Positions 24,101-36,000 of a DNA stretch of 64,000 bases are shown in pieces. This DNA comes from Vitis vinifera (taxonomy: Eukaryota > Streptophyta > Magnoliopsida > Vitales > Vitaceae). Positions within the stretch are counted from its first letter, which is position 1, and each line of letters begins with the position of its first letter. The stretch covers positions 3,549,001 through 3,613,000 of the forward strand of contig NC_081817.1 of assembly GCF_030704535.1 (NCBI RefSeq), written 5' to 3'. The notes below the pieces were generated by a model that saw only the letters and a list, made by a program, of their open reading frames with translations, was not told the DNA's origin and searched no databases. The translations under genes and the position numbers were made by a program.

Positions 24101-27100
24101 AGCAGGATGAGCATATTCAGAAGTCAATCCAAATGGTGTGGCATACCTATATATCATCCAGTTACACCTATAAGAGCACTGAAGAATGAATAACAAACCA
24201 ATTACTTATGTCAACCATTTTCACTTACTCATGATGGATACTGTGCACATGCTTGTATAACCATTTTGTATGTAAAATCCTGTGCCCCCAATAGAAAACA
24301 AAGTCCTCTAGGATGAAGTAGAAGAGTATTTGCGTCAGGATCACTTTCCTGAAAAATTTAGCATTCTTTAATACTCAAAAAGATGAATCTCACTGTCAAT
24401 TCCTAAGGAATTGATACAGCTCAAGCATATAGCATAATGAAAATAATAATGAATGTTAAAAAATTTTGTGCCTAAATAAGAGGAATATACCAGGATGGCA
24501 ATGGCAGACTACTTTGCATGCCCATGTATCTGAAGACAGGATAAGAAAAAATCATAACTGGTAAGTTTACACCAAAATGATAGAGCAATAGACGAGTGAT
24601 ACATTTATTCTGAGCAGCAGGAGTGTTATTCTTCGTCTGCATAAAAGCAAACAATTGTGTCAGAATAAAAAGATTCAGCCTCTTAACAATGAGATATTAA
24701 GTGGTTAAGACAAAATTAAGACAAAATTAAGACAAAGTTGATAGGTTATAATCAATGGAAACAGAAGATAGCCATGCATGGAGGCTTTTGCATCAATTCA
24801 ATGGTAGTAGGCAACTAAAAAAATTATGCTCTAGAAAAGTTATTTGCCACCTAAAAAGATACCAAGTAATTGCTTAAATTTCCTTTTCCTCCTCAAATAA
24901 AATATTAATGAATTGCCTAATCCAGGTGAGCCCAATATTGGCCTGAAGCATGACCTGATACATCTAAATGGGAACATTTAAGATAAACAAGAACAAAAGA
25001 GACAGAAGAACGTTACAAGCAGTGTGCTATCCTTGAAGCTAAGTTTGGAAACACAGATAGATGAGAGCTTTTTGTGTCAAAAATGGAGCATTTAATAGAA
25101 CACCGTTACTTTGATATTTTCATATCAAACCATGTCCAAATGGGAGCATAAAAATGAGATGACTCCATTTCTGTGCCAACATGATTGACTTGAGGTGAAC
25201 AAAAATGTTGGTGCCACAGATTCTTCACTTCAATTAAAAAATAACAATGAAAAAAAATCAATGATTGTAATAGCAAGAATCACACGTGGAAGCAACTAAT
25301 AAATATGACATTACATAGTACTTCTTTTCCAACATCTGGATCACATGGCATATTATAGATTGCAAAGCGTAGCAGCATAAGACTTGAGGGTGATAAATAA
25401 TCCAAATTTGAAGAATTTTCCTATCACAGAATATAAGCATCTAATGCATATGCAAGAATTAAAGCTAGGTCAGGGAGAAACCTGGATTTTGTACTTGCTC
25501 AGGTAACCTAACCTCTCAAGATATATGAATGGAAGACCCGACAAGAAAAAGACACTTTCATGAAGAAAGAAACTTCCCAGACAAGCCAACTGAAAATCAC
25601 TGAAGTGAGTGATCAGATACTGCATCACAAACACAATAGAAGAATGTTGATTAGATAAAACTTACTTCACGATGGGGAAGATTAAAGTGTTGCAGGAGGA
25701 TTAAAATAAAAGAACATACACAATGTAGCTGAACATTATATTTTGCTAATCATCTCTTCTAACCATATCAGTCCAATGTGATTGACAAATCAATTTTCAT
25801 TTAAACAGAACACAAGACCATTTTATCATCTTATAAGGCACAAAATATACTTCCAAGATTAAAATCCTGAAAGGATTCAGACAAGTACAGCCAGTCCAAG
25901 AAATAACTCCATCACATTAATGAAATTGAAGAAAACTATAACCTTTCAGATAAAGACACCAGTGCAGAGAAACACCACCCTCATTAAATGGTAGAGACCA
26001 ATTACATAGTTTATGGTGGCATATATTATCCTTCAGAAAAATCTTAAATAATTTTTCTCATTATGCTATTAGAATTAAGAAGTAAAATATATTTGATTAG
26101 AAATTTAGAAGAAAACATCCAACCAATAAATAGGAGGTTCTTGCACACACTGTTGCAAAGCCAAATATTGTCCTTGAAAAAATGTATATGTAATTATTTT
26201 GATGAATGGAATGGAGAAAAGAATGAAGGTAGGAGGCAATGGAGAAGAAAAAGCACAAGTAAAAGTAAGCATGATGCTGCAAAAAAGTTACTAATATGTG
26301 TCACAAAATATGGTTCTAAGTCCATTGAGTACATAGAAAAAATGGAAAAGAAGTCTAGAGACTCCTAGCTCCCTATTACTATACTGGTGTACAAACTCAT
26401 GAAAAAATCTTAAGGCTCCAAATTTATCGGGTTCTATTACCATGTTGGGCAGAGGTTTGGCAACAAAATGATTGGGTTACAACAACATGGTTGTGGTACA
26501 GCAATGGGATTCCTCAGGTTATGAGAAGGTAAAGTTTTATAGTGCATGTATCTTATAATCTATTCTTGAACACTGAATTATCTCTCAATATAAAGCCACT
26601 GAACCTCATTGTAGGTGAACTACCCTAAAATTTCATTCATTGTGACTGCATTATTGGTTTTGCTTTCTTTTCTCCAATTTGCTTGATTTTTCCAGCACAT
26701 GATTCTTGAGTTTTACTTTGCAGCAAAACTTAAAAAACCACATAGTTCCACGAGTTTGAGTTTCTGTTTTTGATTTTGGCAACAAAAAAATAAAATAAAA
26801 CAAGGGCAGCATCCATCAAGTCCTCCCTGACTGTCCCCACATTATTTCAAATCCAAACAATTTTCATGTTAATGTTAAAATTTAGTGATTTTCATTCAAA
26901 TTCCAATTTCCTGCTCCAATTCCTAAATGAAACCCGGTTGAAAACTGATGCATCTAAGCTACATTTGATATCAATGGAAGATGAATGAGCATTCTATGAT
27001 TAAAAAGAAAGGGAAAGTGACGAGCCACTTTATTCACAAATCACAATCAGACCCATCAATGGCTTTTCGCATAGTCAAAAACCCAAAACCAGAACTAACA

Positions 27101-27377
27101 AACGCCCATTCCTGAGCTTCAAATGAAACTGCCAAAAATGTGAAAAGGGAAATCAAGGACTGGACAGTTCCATAAAAAAAAATACACAGAATACAAACAA
27201 CGCCTTCAAAACCCAGCCTGAAACAAGCAGTGATGAACAAATTAATATATGGGTTATGCACAAATCCATCCATCTAATCCACAGATATTCAAACCCAAAA
27301 ATGCATGACGGGGAAAAAATTTTGTGGCAGGCTCTTGAAAATAGTACCTGCCAGGCAGATTCGAGGATGGACGCCAT
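21139..27377 (-). CDS. SMO2: sterol C4-methyl oxidase, SMO2 type
   Basis: Minus-strand exons in coding order are 27377-27348, 25619-25482, 24636-24491, 24348-24229, 24146-23934, 23813-23733 and 21232-21139, totalling 273 aa. The N-terminus MASILESAWQ and the body match plant SMO2 (Arabidopsis about 266 aa). Three histidine boxes that hold the di-iron centre are intact: HRILH (127-131), HSIHH (140-144) and HDYHH (220-224). Hydrophobic segments flank them, as in ER membrane fatty-acid-hydroxylase superfamily proteins. SMO2 removes the second C4 methyl in phytosterol synthesis, acting on 24-ethylidenelophenol-type substrates with O2 and reductant. The residue before the last box is Asn (GGANFHD), where Arabidopsis has Asp. 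The C-terminus ends TSREK. The first exon is only 30 nt, followed by a 1.73-kb intron; the last intron (2.5 kb) carries retroelement debris. Confidence 0.96.
21933..22226 (-). mobile_element. short solo LTR in the last intron of SMO2
   Basis: On the plus strand the block starts TGTTGTGCC and ends TTCAACA, so it has TG...CA ends in either orientation. It contains the LTR-like phrase acatggttcggccaacc. The flanking pentamers GCTTT (21928-21932) and ACTTT (22227-22231) differ at one base, consistent with a decayed 5-bp target duplication. The 294-bp length suits a TRIM or Copia LTR. Confidence 0.6.
22320..22415 (+). pseudogene. possible retroelement RNase H-like remnant
   Basis: A short plus-strand reading frame contains GEANRVADAITYMG and then stops. 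It resembles the GN(R/K)VADALA motif near the end of plant RVT_3-type RNase H domains. Only about 30 residues are readable and flanking frames are closed, so it is at best a relic within the SMO2 intron. Confidence 0.3.
23372..23401. repeat. TA/TG microsatellite
   Basis: A compound (TA)n then (TG)n tract lies inside the last SMO2 intron. Confidence 0.7.
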
Positions 27378-27677
27378 GGGAACCAGTGAGAATTGCTCCC
27401 AAAGGCACAGCAAACAAGTGAAAGAGTTATGGAACACGACAACCCCATCACAAAGGGGGTAGTCATAGTTTCTGACAGACTGTCCATGTGTGGAGCTGTT
27501 CCAAAGCCCAACACACGTTCTCATGTGGTTGGGAGTTGGGACCCATACCTTTGCTTTTTTTCCATTTTCATGAAAATCAAAGTTTACAAACATAATGATA
27601 ACACCACCCTTCCGGAGTTGAGCGGCAAAATAGCCCTTTTATAAAAAAATATATATGTAAGTTATAAACCTTACATC

Positions 27678-27728
<51 letters not shown>

Positions 27729-29576
27729 ATTAATCTCTTTATTATTACATAAGAGTCACGTAATAAAAGATTATTTTTTTCAAAAATTTTTAAACTAAAA
27801 CCACAATCGCTGATACTTCAGATTTAAAATGAATCATCAATTGTCAATTAAAACTTTATTTTTAAACTAAAACTGATAATTGAGACTTCAGTTAAATTTG
27901 TTATATTTTTAAAATATTAATTTATTTATATTTTGATAAATTTATCTTTATTGAAATAATTGTATATTTTTAAGTTGTTTTATCAAAATCACAAAATATA
28001 CCCACTGAATATTTATAGAGTGGAAAAAAACGTGTCTCCCTAATTGTAATAAGCACTACATGTGATATAACTTAAATTAATAAATTATATAATTTTATAT
28101 CTTATTTATATATCATATAACTTTATTATTTTAAAATTATCAATTTATTAATAAATAAAATATTCATTTATTATTATATTTACTGATTTATCTAAATTTT
28201 AAAACAAGAAAAAAAAATAATTGAAACCTCAATTGATAAATAAGACTTTAGTTAAAAAATGAAATATCAATTATTAATTGTGACTTTAGTTCAAAAATGA
28301 AGTTTTATCGACTAAACCTTATATATATATTTTTTTCAAAATGACTATTTTGCCCCCAAAACTCACCCTTCCAACATTCCCTCATTAAAAAAAAAAAAAA
28401 AAAAACCGAAAAAATCTTGTTAACGACTGTATGAGAAAGTATACAAATGAAAAATTCCAACTCTTCCCCATCTCCACTGCCTGGGGACTATGTTTCCCGT
28501 TCCTTCTTCCTTTTTCTGAGAAATGGGAACCTCATAATTGCAGATTTTGGTGTGTATTTGAGCATGTAGGATGCTGGGCCTCACTCTCACAAACTAAAAT
28601 GGCTCAATGAGAAAGGGGGCATAGTACTACCTTTTGGTACCAAATACCAATACGGTTAGCCTTGGAGGCCTACAACCTTTGAAAAATAATGGAATGTGCT
28701 CACCATCTGTGACTCTAATTCACACACCTCACACCACACCATCTGAGCCAGTGCACGTCTGGTACTGGTAGTGCTGACCACTCTTCTTTAATTTGTAGCT
28801 ACTCTATTAGTTTTTAACTCTGAGCTTCTCTTTTCCCTTACTTTATATGTCACTGATTATGGCCATGCACGTGCTACAAAAATTAGAGGATTAAATAATC
28901 ATTTCATTATTATTAAATAAATCTGGACATATGTTCAGTCTAATTATTGAAAATATGTGGGCATATGCCTGGTTTCTAAATAAAAAATGTCTTATTTGAT
29001 TAATATTTTCAAATATTATCAATACCTAAATGTAGGGGTGAAATTTAGGTGAATTGGCATGAGTGTAATCCAATCAAATGAAACCCGATATAAACCAAAA
29101 ATAAATAAAAATGAGGGTAAATATCAATTTTTAAAATATTATAGATAAATGAGATAATCACAAAATATTTATCGGGAAAAATGAGTTATGAATATGAAAT
29201 CATTGTTGCAAATGAGATAAGAAATATTTGAGATTAAAAATAAATTAATTATTTTGATTTAATACTTTAAATTATTTACACATATATATTTAATCTAAAT
29301 AATAATTTAAATTAAGTAATTAAATCATTAAATGGATTTACCAAACACCTTCTAAGCTAAATCTGGAGCAGCCCATTGGGCCCGTTTTGATTTGGGTCAG
29401 ATTGAGCGAAGCTAACTTTTAGGCCTACTGGTGGGTCAGGATTTCCAATATGGGAAAAGCCCACAAATGGTTTCCAATGACTTGTGAGGTGCTGTAGAGC
29501 TTGGATTGGGCTCAATCATTTTCGTGGGGGGGGTGGTGCGTTAATGATTTGAGTGGTAAAAACCAATTTACTCTAT
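27378..29576. other. SMO2 5' flank and AT-rich intergenic DNA
   Basis: The SMO2 leader and promoter should start here. A long (AT)n tract occupies about 27679-27723. The section 27760-28330 is AT-rich with repeated words such as gataattgagacttcagtt and attaattgtgactttagtt, suggesting a decayed repetitive element. A poly(A) run lies at 28387-28405. No gene is seen. Confidence 0.55.
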
Positions 29577-29587
29577 TTGAACTCAAG

Positions 29588-30431
29588 GAATAAAATATCG
29601 GGATATATCGTCGTATATCGAATAATCTATAAATATCGATGATATCTCAACGATATATCGGTAATTACGAAGATATCGGTGATACAAGCAAAATATCAAC
29701 CATAAATGAGAAAAAATCGTTGAAATTTCGAAGATAAATTGGATATATCGATGAAAAATTGGTAAAAAATTATATTATTATAAATAAGTTAATTTTAATT
29801 ATCTTATAATTTATTTTGTATACTAATTAAATATAAAACAAATATAAAATTATAAATAAAATTATCAATATTTTAAAATAAAAATATTTTGTATCAAAAT
29901 ATACTAATATTTTAAAATAAAAATCATAAATATATTTAAATAACATAATTAGTAAATTTATAAAATATTTAATTTTAAATTAATAAATTTATTTTATTTT
30001 GATATTGAATTGTAATAATAGTATCTTGAGAATAAATTAACTTTGTAAAATTTTAAATTAGTATAACATTGAATTTAAATTAGTACATTTTTATAATTAA
30101 TTAATATATTTTCAATTGAGGTAAGTAAATTAACTTAATATAGTAATACATTTAAATGATATAATTAGTATATTTGTAATAATTTAACTTCATAATGAGT
30201 TTACACTTACAAAATTCATATTTCTTATTAGCCGATACTATATTATACATATATTAATTTATTCAATAAAACAACTTTAAAATGTCTATTATACTTTTAA
30301 TTTCATTTTTAAGAGTTTTTTCTTACATTTTTATAAGTTTTGATGAATTTTTGATTTATCAATATTTTATGTCAAAATATCCGCTAATATATCTTCGATA
30401 TATCTGTGATTACCGATATTTTCATCCTTAA
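29588..30431. mobile_element. TATCG-rich MITE, probably Mutator- or hAT-like
   Basis: The ends are inverted: ggaataaaatatcgg on the left and ggatgaaaatatcgg from the right on the opposite strand. Both ends are packed with atatcg words (subterminal repeats) around a very AT-rich middle. The flanking sequence ttgaactcaag occurs at 29577-29587 and again at 30432-30442, so a target duplication of about 8-11 bp is present. That size range fits Mutator (9-11) or hAT (8). No coding region. Confidence 0.7.
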
Positions 30432-30442
30432 TTGAACTCAAG

Positions 30443-33086
30443 CCAACCTATGGATGGAGGAGCTCTAACTTTGTCACTTACCCATCTCCTTTAATTATTT
30501 CTAATTATCTCCTTTTTACTTTAGGAATAATGGAGGGGTTCCACGCTGACTAGATTTTGATAGTGTTGTACATGAGGAAATAAAAGGTGAGCCATGTTCA
30601 CACTCTGAATGTGAAAGCTTGGAGGAAATTGTGGATCACTTTTATCAATCCCAACTTGGATGGATTTAGTTTAATTCAATTTAAACCCATTTCCGAAAAA
30701 GTCTTTTGGTATCAAATCGATATATATCAAAAAACGGAACCAATCACAATCTACAACATACATAATTAGGTTTTATCGCTTTATACACAAATTCGTCCTA
30801 TTGCTTTATATCGTAACCTCATCATTTGTATCATTATTTATACTTTCATTTGAATGACTTAGATTTTACCAAGTATTTTTTATGGTCGGGATGACAAATG
30901 GGGTACATATTGATTAAGTACCCTAACATTTTCTTATTGGATTTGAGTAAAAAATGAACAACAAAGCTAAAAAGATTTCAAATTTCTCAATATAGCAATA
31001 CTTTTTAATAAAATTAATATAAATTTAAAATCATAACTAATTATTTGTTATATTTCATTAGATAAATTATGAAAACCATGACCACGAAATGACTAAACAA
31101 AATAAAAAAATATATACAAAGACAATAAAACTGAAGATCGAATCGAAAACCACCCAAACATGGGAAGTTCATTAGAATTTTTTTTCTTCAATTTGAAGAA
31201 AACTTTGCAAAGAAAGTATTTTCCAAAGCTGAAAACCCATTTTTTCTGGTATTGACTCCTCCATTTCCCCATAGCAATCAAAATCATAAAAGGTTTCACA
31301 TGTAAATGCCTAAATGGGTAGTGCCCATTGGCAAAGTGTCAAGAAGAAGAAGATTCTGAACCATAAATATACAGAATTGACTGTAATTTGACCACTTTTT
31401 TTCCCGCCTTCGTACACTATGTATCTCCACTCATACAGGTACTCACATCGTAAAAGGTCCAAAAGAAGAGAAAACCCTTCTCACTAAGTAAAGTCATACC
31501 TATTTCTCAGTCGTTTCCTCACCCCCCCCCAGTACGACCAACCGCATGTGCTTCCTTGGATCAGGACCTTTCACTGATCCTACACCTCACTTCTCAACTA
31601 TCAAACCCTAAACGGGGATTATTCTTTTGGTGGGTATCTGGGTCTCAGCTCATCCTGCTATTGGTAATCTTACGGCTGCTGGATTTTGTGACGATTTTTC
31701 GGGATTTTTTTATGGGAATTATCTAGTATGGCTCTAATTTGAGTTCTGGGTATTCCGATTTGGGTTTGATTTTGTATTTAATTCATATTTTGAAGGTGTT
31801 TTGATATTAATGGGTTCTTTAATCATTGGGTTTTGATTAAATGAAGAACAATGAAATGCATGGTTGATTGAAAATGATTAGAATTTTGATGATGAAAAGT
31901 AGATGTTTTTATCAATGTCAATACCTACATCACCATCCACAAGGTGGTTGTATGTTTGACTAATTTCTACCACTTTTCTCTATCAATGTCAATGCTCAAT
32001 TGGTGTAAATTTATATTCAACTCTTGGTATGATGCTTGAAAGCAATTTCTGATCCTCCATGTGCTGAAGATTCTCCTCTTTTTCTTTCTTTTCTTATCCT
32101 TTTTTTTTTTTTTTTTTCTAACGATTTTAGATTGATTTGTGAATACGTGATATGGGAAATTAAGAACCAAATGCGAGGTTCTCAAAGATTAATAGCGACA
32201 AAGGTGAGGAGAGGGGAGTCACTGCTATTATTTTTGTTTTTTTTTGTTTTCCTTTGCCTGTCAAAAGAAAGAGTAGGTAAGTTTGAAATATCACAGGTAG
32301 AAATAAGAAGAGAATTAAACTTCATGATTGGAAATGTCTTACAAGATTTGTTATTATGCCTTGATATTGCTTCGATAATGAGCCAATCCATCGTTATTCA
32401 TTTTCAGATAGAACTTCCCATACTCTTCTGTAGGTGAACTAATGATAAAAGTTAGATTAAAGAAACCAATTGCTCATAGTAGTATTCGCTGCTCAACTAT
32501 ATTGTGCTGTATCAGAAGTGTTCACTACTGCGATGAATTAACAAATGAAAGTAATTTATTCATGCGACTTTAGTATTGTTGGGTTTCAAGGGAAAATGAT
32601 AGTCTGTTATCATTTGTATTTTGTCGGTTTTTATTAGTAAACTTACAAGTATTATGTCCACATCAAACTTTGAAGACTTCTTAACCAATCTTGCCTGATG
32701 TCCAACCTTTATTGTAGCCATGATACCTCATCTGATAGTGAAATATGTAGTTTTCCCCTGTCTTTTTTGTATTGTTGGGTGCAGTTAACTTCCATAATTT
32801 CCAACGTAGTTTACAGATGTGCAATCTTTTTCACTGCTGTCTCAACTTTCAGGTTACAGTGGTTGCTCCAAGGAGCTTCTGAGGCTTCATTTTCTTCCAA
32901 GATGCTTTTGCTATTCCATCCAACATAATGAAATAAGAAATCAGCACTCAAGTGGGAATTCACCGCTCCTACTATGTTGTGTGTATTGTGGTTGGTCAGT
33001 GCTAAGGACCACTTCTACATGGGTTTTTGACATGTAACCCACATTCAGATGCATCAGATTGCTTCACTGTTATTTAGTATTGAGAA
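30443..33086. promoter_or_regulatory. HESO1 upstream region (promoter and leader)
   Basis: This holds the promoter and probably a 5' UTR with at least one intron. A (C)9 run lies at about 31522-31530 and a poly(T) run near 32101-32117. The C/T-rich stretch with aaaccctaaacgg at 31605-31617 (telobox-like aaaccctaa) may mark the transcription start area. No separate gene is convincing; the ORF at 32036-32437 has no known domain. Confidence 0.4.
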
Positions 33087-36000
33087 ATGAGCACCTTCAA
33101 TGTACTGGAGATTGTTCTCAAGGATATCCTTCTTGTGATTAATCCCTCAAGGGAAGATTGGGCTATTCGAAATCAACTCATTGCTGACTTCCGAACAGCT
33201 GTTGATTCTGTGGAAAGTTTGAGAGGCAAGTGGAGTTGAATTTTACTGATTTTACTCATTTTGTTTTGTTTCTCAGGTAGTTCAAATTTTCAGACTCATG
33301 GTTGATAAACATTTAGAATCAATTAGCAAATCTTTGATTGCCTACAAAGTTATGAGTAGCAAAAGGTGCTAATGTTTATTTGGTGCACACAGAATGGAAC
33401 GTGTTTCCATTTTGTTTTGATGGTTCAAATTCTCTGCATGTCCTCTTTGCTAGAATGGTGACATTTAGTTGTTTCTCCTGATGTTGGCAATTTTTTGAAC
33501 TGCTCATGATTTTTGTATTTCACATGTTCTCAAGTATGTGAACTTAAAAGTTATACCCACTGAGTTGTTAGTTGTGACTTGACTATGGACTGGAGTTGTT
33601 GAATAACGTGACCAAAAGTTTCTAAGTGGTGAAGTGAAGAGTTTTGAGATAAAAAAGATTTCAACTTCTTGTTCATTGCTATTTTCTTAGCAACCAACTG
33701 ATTCACAATGCTCTGAATATAATTTAAATGGTTCCCAATGGAGCATCCCTATCTAATTTTCAAATTGAGAAGCTTTCTGATTAGGAAACCCTTATTTTTA
33801 GCTTTCTTTCACTCAGATGGAGTCTCCAATTTCTTAAAGTTAATAGGCACTTGATTTATTTGATACATGCAATTTGTCTCTTTTCAGTCACCATGTGGCA
33901 ACCTTGCTTCCCAAACACCATGCTGTGACACCATTTTGATTTGACAAAAGAAAAGAAAGAAAATAAAGGAAAAGAAAAGAACAAGGATGTCATGTCTAGG
34001 TGCAACATAAAGAAGCAGACAACTCTAAACAGAGTCTGCAGAGGCTAGTTCCAAGTAATATCTACATGACGTCAATGGATATATTCCACTGCCCTCACCA
34101 CAAAACAATATGTCCAAGTTTCTTGAAGAGGATTTGGCTTGCATGGAAAATCTATGCTACAATGGGATTCAAAGGCATGGTGGAGACTGGAAAATGGAGT
34201 GTTCAAAGTATTTATATTTGAGCACCCCGAACAAAACACAAAAATGAATACTTCTTCAGTATCAGTCTTCTATATCTTCCGATTATTTCTTATAGAGTGC
34301 AAAGAGGCATAAGACCTCTCAGAGGAAGACATCCCAATAATCTCACCTCTGGTTAGTTATGATTTATGGATTGGACCTTTGGTAGAAACCTAAAGTAGGT
34401 TTTTTTTTTCCTCATGCCATTGTTGATTCATGAAGAATTTCTATCTCTTGTTTTGAAGAGAAATTGTTTCTGTTGGTTACAAACTGTTATGATTAACAGA
34501 GTTGTTTTATGACTAAACTGGTGTAACAGGGGCAACTGTGGAGCCCTTTGGATCATTTTTATCTAATCTTTACACACAATGGGGAGATTTAGATATTTCT
34601 ATAGAGTTGCCAAATGGTGCGTACATTTCATCTGCTGGAAAAAGGCACAAACAGACTCTACTGGGACATGTATTAAACGCTTTGAGAAGTAAAGGTAATT
34701 TGCTTTGGATTCATGCTTTTAGTTTCTTCCTTTTATTTCCATGTTTATTTTGTACTATGATTGTGATGGTCAGAACCCTATCCAACCATTCCTCAACCAT
34801 AATAGTCTGATGCCAGACACTCTCCTTGTTTCCCATGCTGACCAATCAGTGGTCAGTCCCTATGTTTTTCTTCTTTGTGAGTTAATTGGAGGAAGGAGTG
34901 CACCAATAGGGTGAAAAAACAAGAAATAGGGTAGTAGAATGGTTGGCATATGCTAAGCTCTATTGTTTGTTTTCTTATTTTCCTTGTCATTGATTGGAAA
35001 TACCAAGCTGTTTTCTATCACTATCATTGTTGTTTTCCTGTTTCCAGTCCATAGCCTATCATGGCTTCAAGATTTGTAATCAGCAGCATCTCTCCAATCT
35101 GTTGTCACTGTTTTGTTTCTGTAAAATTTAGATTCTGTGAAATTTTATCATGGTCTTACTTTATTTGTGCTGGTGGAATGGGTGTTCTTGTTCATCAAAG
35201 TTGATTATTTCTTGATTGAAGTGTGTTAATCTGTAGATTAATAGCAAAATTTATTGACTAATTGTGATTGATTGAAACTTACAGCTTACATAAGCTGTAA
35301 ATTAGGGTTGTAAATCAGTGATAAAGTTAGGGAGTCCTTTCTTGTTTGTATAGTTGACTAATGGTGTTGACATTCAATGTAGTCTAGAATTATTTTCCTA
35401 TATTGTTTTCATATATTCATTATAAATTCCTCCATCAATACAAGAAATACAATTCCATGATTGTTCACATGGTATCTATCATAGCAAGGTTTCTGTTAAA
35501 TTCATTCTCTGCTCTTGGGCCTTAATTGTCGTAGCCAAGTGCATTCTTCTTTGCTGCAGCTTTAATGATTCTTGGCCTTCATTGTCAAAATTGACGTAGC
35601 GAAATACAACCTTCATTACTGGCTCTCCCATGTTCTCTACACTTCTATTTCCTTCCTTTGCTTTTATTCGCTCTCAATATGTCTGAAATGTCTACTAATG
35701 TCCAAATCTCTCCCTCCATCCAAAATTTCAATCAAACCATAACCCACTCTTCCGCTGGTGAATACCAAAATCTCCAAACATCATTCAGGCCTAAGGGTCA
35801 GAATTATCTAGTTTGGTCTCAACTTGTGAAGACATTCCTTAAATGAAAGGGAAAGCTAAGCCATTTAGTTGGACTGGTACCAAGCCCAAAAGACCCAAAG
35901 TTTGCTACATGGGATGAAGAGGATTCAATGTTAATGTCTTGGCTTTGGAATTCAGTGCATTCAGAGATTAGTGGGACTTGTATGTTTCTCACAACAATGA

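Noticed and set aside
26063..26368. 101-codon plus-strand ORF in SMO2 intron 1
   Set aside because: Lys-rich low-complexity reading in AT-rich intron, antisense to SMO2 and without known motif.
32036..32437. 133-codon plus-strand ORF upstream of HESO1
   Set aside because: Phe/Leu runs come from poly(T); it is probably leader intron sequence.
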